Assembly: GCF_014646215.1 (NCBI RefSeq)
Contig: NZ_BMNA01000017.1
Location: forward strand, 1 to 64,000
Length of the DNA: 64,000 nt
Direction of reading: 5' to 3'
From: Nakamurella endophytica
Lineage (GTDB): Bacteria > Actinomycetota > Actinomycetes > Mycobacteriales > Nakamurellaceae
The position numbers and the translations under genes are program-made. The notes under the pieces were generated by a model, which worked only from the letters and a program-made list of their open reading frames with translations, ran no database searches and was not told the origin of the DNA. Within the stretch, counting starts at the first letter, position 1, and each line of letters begins with the position of its first letter. Below are positions 54,687 to 63,712 of this stretch, one piece after another.

Positions 54687-55085
54687 GCTGCACTCCACCG
54701 ACCATCGGCCGCGCAGGTGCGCATGTCGGGTCGGACCGTCTGAGGTGCTGTTGCGGGCCGTGTTCCGGGCGGTGTAGCCGCAGCCGCACCCTGATAGGCG
54801 ACTGCATCGCCAGAAGCGGGCATCGCGGTGGGCCGCGCGGATCCGGCGACGGCGGGCAAGGCCGCGTCGGTAGGTCGTTGACCGACGTTGCCGCGGCGTC
54901 TACTTCGGCCAGGCTCGAGCCGCCACCACGGGAGACTTCCTATACCGGCTGAGCTGGCCCCGGGCCCCGCGCGAGCGGTTGGCCGGCGTGTCACCGGCAA
55001 CGCCCCAGACGCATTCACTGAGCGATGGTCCCTGCGCTGCATGTGCCCCCACGTCCACGACAAATCGCTAGGGCGCCGGGGTGCT
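54687..55085. other. Intergenic stretch, no gene recognised
   Basis: About 400 bp between the META protein and the small 2-TM protein, without a credible frame, hairpin pair or repeat. Confidence 0.4.
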
Positions 55086-55442
55086 ATGCCTGTGGCTGTG
55101 GACACCTCGCGGACCCCGCCGGAGGAACCATCTGGTAGTGGCGAGGACCGGCCGCAGTTGACGCGGTGGGGCCGCGTGGCTGGACGCCTCGATCCCGAAG
55201 TTTCGCGGTGGGCGCGCAACGGGGTGTATCGGGCGATGCACGGGCGGCCGATCGCTCAGGCTGTGTGGTACTTCTTCGTGGCCGCGGTCGGCGCCACGGT
55301 GATCGTCATCGCGATCATCCACCGCGGTGACCAGTCCACCGTCCGGCTGATCGGCGGCTGTCTCGCGTTCGGCGCGGTCGTTGCGGTGGCCCTCGTGATG
55401 GGCGCCGCGGCCATCAGCCGGCACCGCCACCGGAAACACTGA
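55086..55442 (+). CDS. Two-helix membrane protein (module copy 1)
   Basis: A 118-residue protein. A hydrophilic N-terminus is followed by RWARNGVYRAMHGRP, two membrane helices and a His/Arg tail (SRHRHRKH). It aligns with the protein at 57,424 through RWA..VYR....RP, a VIAII/VIALI helix, a shared GGC-A motif and a basic tail, so the two are paralogues. It sits upstream of a META lipoprotein; function unknown. Confidence 0.65.
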   Translation: MPVAVDTSRTPPEEPSGSGEDRPQLTRWGRVAGRLDPEVSRWARNGVYRAMHGRPIAQAVWYFFVAAVGATVIVIAIIHRGDQSTVRLIGGCLAFGAVVAVALVMGAAAISRHRHRKH

Positions 55443-55585
55443 CCCGGTCCACTGGTTGCCCGTCAAGGCATGCCGCCTGTCGGCGACCGCCGCAGTGCCG
55501 GGTCGAAGCGTTTGACGGTTGGCCGGTGCAACCTGGACGTCGGCGGCGCCGTCCTGAAGGTGTTGCGTGGGGGCAGGGAGGCGCT

Positions 55586-56767
55586 GTGCGGGGCTGGTCC
55601 GCGGGTGGTGGGGTGATGGCCGCCGTCCTGATAGCAGCCGCCATCTTGTCCGGATGCACGTCGTCCCCCGCGGGCTCCTCGCCGGCCTGGGCGTCCACGA
55701 CGACCGCGGTGCGGCCGACGTTCTCGGCCGGCGTGCAGTCCACCGGATCCTCCGGTGAGCCGCCTTCCAGCACGGCGGCCGTCGTCAGCGCCGCCAGCGA
55801 CGGCGCGAATCCGACCGACGCCACATCAGCGCACGCAGCGCCGACCGTGGACAAGCGGCTGCTGGGTGTGCACTGGCTGCTCCTGTCGGTCCGCACTGCA
55901 TCCTCGAAGGCGCCAACGGCTACCGCCCGCTTCCCGCAAGCTGCCGTCGAGTTCACCGCCACGTACCTGGCCTATGACCTGTACTGCTCCGGGGCCCTGC
56001 ACACCTACACCGCGACCGCCGGACAGTTCACGCCCGGCCCCGCGCTGGACACGATCGCACATGGCTGCGGCCCCGAGGAGTCGGGCCCCGGTCCCGACGC
56101 GATCACCGCGCTCGCGCAGTCGGCGACGCCGGTGCAATACACGGTGACCGCCCGCACGCTGACCATGACCACGGCCACCGCGACGCTGGTGTTCGGCAAC
56201 AACGGCCGCGCCGTCCTCTACGAGTACTGGCCGCAGCTGTACCCGAACAGCGACCTGGCCGCGTGGGTGTCTGAGCCCGCCACACCGCTGTTCCCGGTGT
56301 CCTACCGCCGCCCGCAGCAGTGGCAGCTCTACCCGTTCCACAAGACCTTCCCCGACCTGAGAATCGCCGGCTACTTGAGCACCGACCCGCTACACAACCC
56401 CTGCACCCCCGGACACATACGCAGCACCCAGGACCACTGCGGCCCACCCATCCACCAGTTGGCGGGAGACGGAGTCCTGATCACCCTGGGCGGTCCCATC
56501 GACGTCCACGACGGATCCGCAGCCGACAGCGTCGACACCGCCAACACCACCGTCGCCGGGTGGCCCGCGCACCTCACCGACCGCCGCGCCACCGGCGACT
56601 GCACCGCCATCGGCGGCAACCGCGAAATCGTCGTCCACACCACCTCCGACCCCACCGTGAGCCACCCACTCATCCAAATCAGCGCCTGCATCAAAGGCCC
56701 CTACCCGGACCAGGTCGACCACACCTTCCGGCAGCTGGTCAAGACCATCACCTACCACCGGCACTGA
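55586..56767 (+). CDS. META-domain lipoprotein
   Basis: The lipoprotein has 393 residues with a lipobox LSGC and a Ser/Thr/Ala-rich linker. A META-like domain begins LLGVHWLLLSVRT (about residues 90-215), and a second extracellular domain of about 170 residues has several Cys (NPCTPG, TQDHCGPP, GDCTAIGG, SACIKG) that could form disulphides. The GTG at 55586 has AGGGAGG four bases upstream. Surface-exposed protein of unknown role. Confidence 0.72.
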   Translation: MRGWSAGGGVMAAVLIAAAILSGCTSSPAGSSPAWASTTTAVRPTFSAGVQSTGSSGEPPSSTAAVVSAASDGANPTDATSAHAAPTVDKRLLGVHWLLLSVRTASSKAPTATARFPQAAVEFTATYLAYDLYCSGALHTYTATAGQFTPGPALDTIAHGCGPEESGPGPDAITALAQSATPVQYTVTARTLTMTTATATLVFGNNGRAVLYEYWPQLYPNSDLAAWVSEPATPLFPVSYRRPQQWQLYPFHKTFPDLRIAGYLSTDPLHNPCTPGHIRSTQDHCGPPIHQLAGDGVLITLGGPIDVHDGSAADSVDTANTTVAGWPAHLTDRRATGDCTAIGGNREIVVHTTSDPTVSHPLIQISACIKGPYPDQVDHTFRQLVKTITYHRH

Positions 56768-56949
56768 CCGGCCGGTCTGCCTGGGCTCGGCCCGGGCGAC
56801 TGCCAGGTCCTCCTGGTCCAGCAATGCTCCTTGCAGCGGCGATCCCGGGTGTCCGGGCGACCGGTGCCGTGACGTTGCGCAGCCGTTGCGCGGCGACCAC
56901 GATCGATGGGGGTCCGCGGCCCGCGGTTTCGCAGGTGCCGTTTGCACCG

Positions 56950-57339
56950 TCAGTACCGCTGCGCCCACCACTGGGCGACATACAGCGGTGTGACCGCGCC
57001 GAGGAACGCCAGAGCGAAGGTGTGCGTGTGCAGCCAGCCAGCGGTGAACGAGGCGGCCACCACCACGGCACCCACGGTCGCAACGCGAAGACCGACGGGC
57101 ACGTGACTCCAGCTCATTGGTCGACGTCCCCGCATCAGCCCAACCAACAGACAGCCGAGTGCCCAACCACCGAGGGCGACGCTGACCACAACGGTGGGCC
57201 AGTACCCGAGAACCTTGGTGGTGGACCACAGGCAAAAGATGAGCGCCGAAGCCCCGAGCACTCGTAGTGCGGCCGGCTCGGGCGCCGTCCACACCGACGC
57301 CCGACGCGGCCCGGCAGGTGCGGGTCGATCCGCCGTCAT
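56950..57339 (-). CDS. Four-helix membrane protein, unknown function
   Basis: 129 residues with two helices, a basic loop (LMRGRRPMSWSHVPVGLRV) and two helices ending YVAQWWAQRY. It resembles the 53,545 protein at the PVGLRV/PVGLKV junction. The ATG at 57339 is 85 bp from the divergent start of the 2-TM gene, so they may share a control region. Confidence 0.65.
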   Translation of the reverse strand: MTADRPAPAGPRRASVWTAPEPAALRVLGASALIFCLWSTTKVLGYWPTVVVSVALGGWALGCLLVGLMRGRRPMSWSHVPVGLRVATVGAVVVAASFTAGWLHTHTFALAFLGAVTPLYVAQWWAQRY

Positions 57340-57423
57340 CAATAACTTCCGTCCCTGAGGTGCTGCGCAGCCCAACTACGCTGACCGTGGTCTCTAGCGG
57401 GACGGCACAGCGAGGAGTCGGGC

Positions 57424-57717
57424 ATGTGGCTGGACGACTTCGGAGAGTACGACCAGGAGCCGCCGCGCTGGGCGCAAACGTTCGTGTATCGGTTCTTCAA
57501 GACGCGGCCCCGGTCGCTGGCCGTGCTGCTGTTCGTCTTCCCCCTGGTCTGCTACAGCTTCGTGGTCATCGCTTTGATCCTCGGCACCAGATTCGAGTCG
57601 CTCGCTCAACTCGTCGGGGGATGCATCGCCTCCGCGGCGTTCGGCACCTTCACCCTGCTTCTGGCCATCGGCAACGTTCGGCGCACCTTCTGGCCGCAGC
57701 GTCGCCGTCATCGGTGA
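57424..57717 (+). CDS. Two-helix membrane protein (module copy 2)
   Basis: The 97-residue protein starts MWLDDFGEYDQEPPRWAQTFVYRFFKTRP, then two helices and a basic tail (FWPQRRRHR). Paralogue of the 55,086 protein (shared RWA..VYR...RP and GGC-A motifs). It is upstream of a second lipoprotein, repeating the order seen at 55.1-56.8 kb. Confidence 0.68.
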   Translation: MWLDDFGEYDQEPPRWAQTFVYRFFKTRPRSLAVLLFVFPLVCYSFVVIALILGTRFESLAQLVGGCIASAAFGTFTLLLAIGNVRRTFWPQRRRHR

Positions 57718-57959
57718 CGGAGCGAGGTGGCGACCCCGCCGGGCCGGTGAGCAAGCCGGCGCCTGGTCGCCGTCCGCACCCCGGTTGACCGGCACAGTCG
57801 CAGGCGAATCCACCGGCCAGGAACCAACCTTGTCGTGCTCAGCGTCGGCGGCCGCAGTGGCGACGTCCCAGCGAACCGCCGCCTGCGCGGGCAGCCGGTT
57901 GCTGCCCACGTCCCGGCGACGCGGCAGATATGACCGGCCAACCCTAGGCACCGCTGGGT

Positions 57960-57981
57960 GGCCCGGTGGGCGAACCGGGCC
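57960..57981. terminator. Hairpin between the 2-TM gene and the next lipoprotein
   Basis: A perfect 8-bp stem GGCCCGGT/ACCGGGCC with a 6-base loop, 243 bp after the 2-TM gene and 67 bp before the lipoprotein start. It could be a terminator or a leader structure. Nothing else is recognised in the 330-bp gap. Confidence 0.35.
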
Positions 57982-58047
57982 GGTGTCCCGCTTCAGTGTG
58001 ATCTGGCAAGCAACCTGCTGGTGTGTCGCTTCCGTCCAGAGGGTCAG

Positions 58048-58905
58048 ATGTCGCACGGGTCGGGTGGTGGGGTGGTGGCTGTGTTGCGGTCGCTGGTTGG
58101 TCGTTGGGTCACGGCTGCCGCTGCGGCGGTTGCTGTCCTGGTGTCGGGGTGCACGTCCGCGTCGCCGACGGCCCTTTCCAGCACGGTGTCCGCTCCATCC
58201 GGTAGTGCTGCTGCGTCGGGGCTGACGGACGGCACGACCTCGCCTAAAGTGCAGGGCGCTGCGGGTGCCGCTACCGGTACCGCTACCGATAGCGGTGGTG
58301 CCGCCTCGGACCGTTCACCGACCGAGTCGTGGTCCTCGGTGGGGCCTTCGGCGTCGGACGGTCGTGCCGGTCGCCCGACGGCGACCAGTGCGTCCGGTAC
58401 TGCGCCGGCGTCGACGGTGCTGCAGCCGGCTGTCGCGTGCCGAGGCAGGACCAGCGATGTCGCGGTCCTGCCGTTCTTGTATGCCGGTGGCGATCACCAC
58501 CCGGTGATCTCCATCTTCACCGCCGGTGGTGTACCCGGCCGCGGGGTTCTGTGCCGCACCGGTTGGGGAGGCCTGGATCCGGTCGAGGCCGTTGCGCCCG
58601 TGGAGGGGCCGCTGCCGTATGTGCAGCTGCAGGCGATGCCGCCGCACCCGCGCAGCGTGGCCGGGGAGAACTTCGTGTGGGGTGCCGTCCCGCCCGACGT
58701 CCGCCTCCTCGTGTTCGCTTTCCGGGCCGGCGGCACCCCGCGAGCCGTGCCCGGCACCTACCCGGGCACCAGCCTGGGCAACGGCTGGCGCAGCTTCGTC
58801 GCCGTTGTGGGCGATGGAGACGTCGACAAGCGCATGGTCGTGACGGCCTACAACGGCACCGGCGCCGTCGTCGGCACCCGCACACTCCAGCCACCCAACC
58901 GCTGA
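58048..58905 (+). CDS. Ser/Thr-rich lipoprotein with a small C-terminal domain
   Basis: The protein has 285 residues. The lipobox is VLVSGC; a Ser/Thr/Ala/Gly linker runs to about residue 125. A compact domain of about 150 residues follows with two Cys (VACRGR, VLCRTGW) and a core beginning DVAVLPFLYAGGDHHPVISI. No known family recognised. The ATG at 58048 has GAGGG at a suitable distance. Confidence 0.7.
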   Translation: MSHGSGGGVVAVLRSLVGRWVTAAAAAVAVLVSGCTSASPTALSSTVSAPSGSAAASGLTDGTTSPKVQGAAGAATGTATDSGGAASDRSPTESWSSVGPSASDGRAGRPTATSASGTAPASTVLQPAVACRGRTSDVAVLPFLYAGGDHHPVISIFTAGGVPGRGVLCRTGWGGLDPVEAVAPVEGPLPYVQLQAMPPHPRSVAGENFVWGAVPPDVRLLVFAFRAGGTPRAVPGTYPGTSLGNGWRSFVAVVGDGDVDKRMVVTAYNGTGAVVGTRTLQPPNR

Positions 58906-59157
58906 TATTTGCTGGTCGCCGGCAGGATCACGCGATTGAGGGGAACCGCCACGCCGAGGGGCGACGACGGGCTTATAGGACGGCCACATTGTCCGAAGCA
59001 ATCGAAGACCTGACCAACGCTGGGGGCAGAGCCGCGCGGCTGACCTGGTCTGCACGGTCAACGGGGACGCCAGCAGACCACATCCGGTGACTGTGCCCGC
59101 TGGTCGACACCGACGCGAGGATCGCCAGAACTGTGACAGGGCAGTCGCTGACGTGGG

Positions 59158-59640
59158 TCACTCGAGTTCGACCGGATCGACCGTTGCTTCAGAATCGTTG
59201 TGGGAGCTGACGTCTTCGGGGTGGTGTTCTCGCGCGAAGAACCGGTCCCACCACAGTGTCATCCCGAAGGCGAGGTACCCGCCGATGCCGGCACGGTCGG
59301 TGACGTCGGCGGTGCGCGGCCCGAGCAGCCACAGCAGCAGCGCCGCCGCAGCCAGGACCAGGACCACCGCTGTCGCGACCGGTAGCGTCTTCGGCGGCGT
59401 CCGCAGGATTTGGCGCCTCCACTGCGGCCGCCACAAGAGCCCGATGAGCGTGAGCGCCGCGGCAGCACCGATGACGCCCAGGGCACCGACAACGAGCGCT
59501 TCGCTCAGCCGCCACCGTTGGCCAGGGTCGGGCAACTCGAGAACGATCACCCCGCAGCAGGTGGCCAGGTACAGCGCCGCGGTCGACGGGGTCCTACCTA
59601 CCAACCACCACGGATAAGACCGCGGCGCCACCTGCCTCAC
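59158..59640 (-). CDS. Four-helix membrane protein with acidic tail
   Basis: The 160-residue protein has two helices, a basic loop (WRPQWRRQILRTPPKTLPVAT), two helices and a cytoplasmic acidic tail (SEATVDPVELE). Same layout as the other minus-strand 4-TM genes of the island. The tail differs. Confidence 0.65.
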   Translation of the reverse strand: MRQVAPRSYPWWLVGRTPSTAALYLATCCGVIVLELPDPGQRWRLSEALVVGALGVIGAAAALTLIGLLWRPQWRRQILRTPPKTLPVATAVVLVLAAAALLLWLLGPRTADVTDRAGIGGYLAFGMTLWWDRFFAREHHPEDVSSHNDSEATVDPVELE

Positions 59641-59765
59641 GCCGGCACCGTACGTCGGCTTGCTCGGATTCCGCGCCGACCGCGCAGTCGGTCACTCGAT
59701 CGTGGCCGAACCACCGGATGCCGGTCCCGACGCCCGGCCATAGAGTGTTGCCAAGTATTTTGGCG

Positions 59766-60687
59766 TTGACGGTCATTTTGGACGACCACTCACGGGCGGT
59801 CGCCGGATACACCGTGTTCCTGGGCAGCCCGACCGCGGTGCAGACCGCGTTGGCCCTGCGACAGGCGATCTGGCGCAAGACCGATCCGCGGTGGCCGGTG
59901 TGCAGGATCCCGGTGACGCTGTACTCCGACCACGGCGCCGACTTCACCAGCACCCACATCGTCCAGGTGTGCGCTGACCTGCGGATGCAGCTGATCCACT
60001 TCACCCCCGGGGTCCCTCGCGGCCGCGGAAAAGGGGAGCGGTCCTTCGGGACCGTCACCACCGAGCTGCTGCCCACCCTGCCTGGGCACATCCCGGCGGG
60101 CAACCACGGCCGGCCCGTCACCCCGCCGGTGTTGACGCTGACGCAACCGGACGAGGCAGTCGGGGAGTGGGCCGTCGGCACCTATCTGCAACGACGGCAC
60201 CCCGAAACGCAGCAACCTCCGGCGCAACGGTGGACAGCGGGGGGTTGGCTGCCGCGCATGCCGGAGTCGTTGGAAGCATTGAGTCTGCTGCTGCTGACCG
60301 TGCGGACCCCGCGGAAGGTGCAACGTGACGGGATCCACCTGCACGGGCTGCGGTACTTCGCCACCACTCTGGCGCCCTACATCGGGGAGGCGGTGACTAT
60401 CCGGTACTACTCAAGGGATCTGGCCGAGATCCGGGTGTATCACCGAGATACGTTCCTGTGCCGGGCCGTCGCCCCGGACATCGCCGCCGCCACCATCTCC
60501 ATGCAGGACCTGCAAACTGCCCGCAACGAACGCCGCCGGGAGTTGCGCGCACACCTCACCGCCCGCCGCAGCCTGGCCGAGCTGCTCAATGAACCACGCC
60601 CGGGCAACCCGTAAGTCAGACGCCGACGAGCCGGTCGCCGCGCAGGCGACCACGGCGCCCCGTCTGAAGTTGTACCGCGAAGACTGA
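59766..60687 (+). pseudogene. 5'-truncated, frameshifted tnpA
   Basis: It matches the intact transposase from its residue 171 (LTVILDDHSRAVAGYTVFLG) and keeps the second and third catalytic acids (LYSDHGADF, GKGERSFG). The first Asp is lost. The frame ends early at RPGNP (60,614), while the family C-terminus APRLKLYRED follows in another frame to 60,687. Confidence 0.75.
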
Positions 60688-60713
60688 ACCCACCAGCGGA
60701 AGGTGCAGCGCCG

Positions 60714-61560
60714 ATGGCAGAGCAGGTTGAGTGGGTTCCTCGCTCCCGCCCGCCTCGCCGGCTCGTCGACTTCCAGGTCACCAAGCAGCACCGCCGGTTC
60801 GTGGAGTTCGCCGACGCTGTCCGCCAACACCGTTACATCGGCGCCTGCTACGGCGCCCCCGGCCTGGGTGAGACCCTCTCGGCCCGCACCTACGCCGCCG
60901 CCGACGACTACGACGAATGGGAGCGCGACCGGTACAGCCGCGGCGGCGTCGTACGGGCCTCGCTGGTCGCCAGCCGCACCCTGTTCTACACACCCTTGGT
61001 GCACGTCACCGGCCGACGACTCCACCTTGAGGTCGACATGTTCGCCGGCTCGCTCAGCGCCGACATCAACAGGGCCCTCAACCCGAACTGCCAACCCGAC
61101 ATCGACGAGTTCATCGACATCCCGTATTTCACCGAGCTGATCATCATCGACGAGGCCGACCGGCTCAAAACCAACGCCCTCGAGCAGCTCCGCGACTTCT
61201 TCGACCGCAACGACGTCGGACTGATCCTCATCGGCATGCCCGGATTCGAACGGCAACTCGCCCGCTACCCACAGCTCTACAGCCGTATCGGCTTCGCCCA
61301 CCAATACCGGCCCATAGACCCCGAAGACGTCCCCACAGTCCTGGCCCACTACTGGGAACACCTCGGCCCCACCTACCACCCCGCCCGACCCCATCGACAC
61401 CGAAGCAGCCAACGCGATCACCACCATCACCGGCGGCAACTTCCGCCTCATCGAACGGCTCATGACACAGATCGCCCGCGTCATGGCCATCAACGGACTT
61501 GACACCCTCGCGCCCGAAGCCGTCCACGCCGCCCGACAGATGCTCGTCGTGGGCACCTAG
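60714..61560 (+). pseudogene. Inactivated tnpB (Walker A Lys to Glu and frameshift)
   Basis: It aligns along its length with the intact ATPase, but Walker A reads GAPGLGET in place of GLGKT. After LGPTYHPARP the frame shifts; the expected end (EAANAITTITGGNFRLIERLM to QMLVVGT) is read one frame over to the TAG at 61,560. Confidence 0.75.
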
Positions 61561-61609
61561 CACGCCAAACAACGTGGCGAAACGACGCCAGATAATGTGG
61601 CTATTCACA
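61561..61609 (+). repeat. Right end of the decayed transposon
   Basis: Sites GCCAAACAACGTGGC and GCCAGATAATGTGGC followed by TATTCACA. The inner part matches the 39.83-kb mini-element right end closely. Confidence 0.65.
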
Positions 61610-61664
61610 GGACTGGGGATCTTCGTCGCGCGACCCTTGCCTGGTCCGTTCCGTCTTGGTCGTC

Positions 61665-62408
61665 GTGAGGGTTCGTGCGTGGGCGATGGCCGCAGGCTTG
61701 CTCCTTGCCGGGTGCACCGGCCGGGCCGGACCTGCTCCTGCCAGCCACGCGAGCACGGATGCGGCCAGGCGAGAGTCGACGGTGTTGCCGCTGCCGACAG
61801 CCTCAGAGACGGCGCCGTCGGTCGCCGCGACCGCGACGACGTCCGAGCCTTCGATGTCCACGACGGTGAGGACGCTTCCCACGTCCGAGTGGGAGAGCCG
61901 GGCGACAGGGCAGACTTCGATGGTAGCCACGCTTCTCGGCCGGCTCACCGTGGACCCGCAAGGCTGTTTCCACATCGGGACCGGCCCTGGCAGCGACGTG
62001 CTGTGGCCACGCGGCTTCACCGCCCGGCAACCGCTGAGCGGACCAGCTGAGGTCGTCGACCCCGACGGGGAGGTTGCCGCCCGAGTCGGCGACATCATCT
62101 CCACCGGTGGCGGCTACGCTCCCGCGGCTCCGCAACCGCCGTGCACCAACGACCGACCATGGCACATCAACTCCGCCATCACGGTGATCAGCAGCAAATA
62201 CCCCATCAGCCAACCCGGAGCCGACGCGCCCGCAACGCCGCGAACGACCGACCCGCCACCGGCCCTGCACACCGCACCGACCGACAGTGCCCTTCCACAA
62301 CACGGCGCCGGCCCGACCGACCAGGTGACCGCCTCCGCGCCACCTGTCCCGACGGATACCGGGGTGTCTTCGCCCCGTCCGTCGAGCATTGCTGGGTCGA
62401 CCGGCTGA
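61665..62408 (+). CDS. Lipoprotein with small beta domain and Pro/Thr-rich tail
   Basis: About 247 residues with a lipobox LLLAGC and a Thr/Ser linker. A short domain (LGRLTVDPQGCFHIGTGPG, WPRGFTARQP, VVDPDGEVAARVGDIISTGGG) follows; this pattern is seen in actinobacterial lipoproteins of unknown role. The Pro/Thr-rich tail may be out of its original frame. The start is uncertain (GTG 61665 or ATG 61686). It begins 55 bp after the transposon end. Confidence 0.6.
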   Translation: MRVRAWAMAAGLLLAGCTGRAGPAPASHASTDAARRESTVLPLPTASETAPSVAATATTSEPSMSTTVRTLPTSEWESRATGQTSMVATLLGRLTVDPQGCFHIGTGPGSDVLWPRGFTARQPLSGPAEVVDPDGEVAARVGDIISTGGGYAPAAPQPPCTNDRPWHINSAITVISSKYPISQPGADAPATPRTTDPPPALHTAPTDSALPQHGAGPTDQVTASAPPVPTDTGVSSPRPSSIAGSTG

Positions 62409-63558
62409 CGGTACGGCGGTGGCCGCGGCGGACTTGGCTTCCGAAAGGTGGTCGAGGCTGCCGGCGGCGCCGATCCGGGGCAGGTCCGGCGCGGTGACCG
62501 CGTGGACCGGCGCGCAGATGCTGGTGTGGGGTGGCTGGGACCCGACGGTGCAGGCCATGTCGGCGATGGCCGACGGTGCCTCCTTCGACCCGGCGACCGG
62601 CCAGTGGCAGCTGCTGCCCCAGTCCCCGTTGACCGCCAGAGCCTCGGCGCTGTCAGTGTGGACCGGAACGCAGCTGCTGATCTGGGGCGGACAGAGCGGC
62701 TTCGGCGAGCCCCTGAACGACGGCGCCGCCTACACCCCCGCGACCGGCACCTGATCCAGGCTTCCGGCCGCCCCGGGTGGGCCCGGGCGGGTGGGCTCCC
62801 GAGCGCTGGTCTGGACCGGCAGCGCCGCTGTGCTGCTGACCGGCGATGCCGCCCTGTCGGCGGCCAGCAACGTCCACGCCCGGCTGCTGCGCCCCGGCGA
62901 CACGGCATGGACGAGCCTTCCGACCCTGCAGCTACCCGCCGGGCACCCCATGGAGCGGCTCACCGCCGTCGCTGCCGGCGACCACGTGTGGGTCTGGTCC
63001 AAGTGGTCGCTCACCACCGTCACGGCACGCAACAACACCGGCGAGGCCACCAGCTTCGACAGCACCTTCGGTATCGACGTCTTCCGGCTCGACCCACAGG
63101 CGCACCAGTGGCAGCCCGTCGACCTGAACCTGGCCTCCGGTCAGGGCATGTCGCAGCCGTGGTGGACCGGCACCCAGATCCTCATCCCGGCCGGGCCGCC
63201 GTGGTGGGGTCCCACCGGCCGCGGACCCGCCCCCCGGAGCCTGCACGGCCTCACCCTCGACGCCGCCACCGGCCGCACCACCCCCATGCCACACGGACCG
63301 GTCGACGACCTCCAACCGGACTACCTGTGGACCGGCAGTTTGCTGATCGGCGTCGGCCCCGCTGCTGCTGCCTGGGATCCCAAAAGCCGCGCCTGGACAA
63401 CACTGCCGCCGCCACCGAACGTCGCTGAATTCAGCCCGGCCATGGTGTGGACCGGACACCAACTCATCGTCTGGGGCCAGACCCACCCCACCAAGGCCAC
63501 CGCAACACCCACACCAGCGGTCGCCGGCGGCATCGTCCTCACCCCCCAACACGGATGA
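62389..63558 (+). pseudogene. Kelch-type beta-propeller protein with an in-frame stop
   Basis: Two stretches in the same frame (62,389-62,754 and 62,791-63,558) join across one TGA at 62,752. Kelch-like blade motifs recur: VTAWTGAQMLVWGG, LSVWTGTQLLIWGG, SRALVWTGSAAVLL, MVWTGHQLIVWGQ. Each blade ends in a W.R/QLP-type strand, and the TGA stands where Trp is expected (GTGT-stop-SRLPAAP). The N-terminus has no signal peptide in frame, so the start may also be lost. Probably once an extracellular propeller protein. Confidence 0.7.
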
Positions 63559-63712
63559 ACCGCACCGCGCCGTGGACCCGCGTCGCCACCGCCTTGCCCG
63601 GGGTTTATCTCGCGGGCCGGGTAGGCGACGACGACGGCTGCAGCGCGGCTCGTGCAACGCAGCAGCCTGACTCGCCCGTCACGTTGCGAAGACCATGAAG
63701 CGGAGGTGCTGC

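Larger units (their letters stand above)
59746..61609 (+). mobile_element. Decayed second copy of the Mu/Tn7-like transposon
   Basis: It contains a left-end-like site (GCCAAGTATTTTGGC, from 59750) joined directly to the middle of tnpA, then tnpB and a full right end finishing GGCTATTCACA. About the first 170 codons of tnpA are missing. Both genes carry further lesions, so the copy should be immobile unless helped in trans. Confidence 0.75.

Noticed and set aside
62752-62754. TGA read as selenocysteine in the kelch gene
   Set aside because: Trp is expected at this position in the blade motif, and no SECIS-like hairpin or Sel gene is visible.
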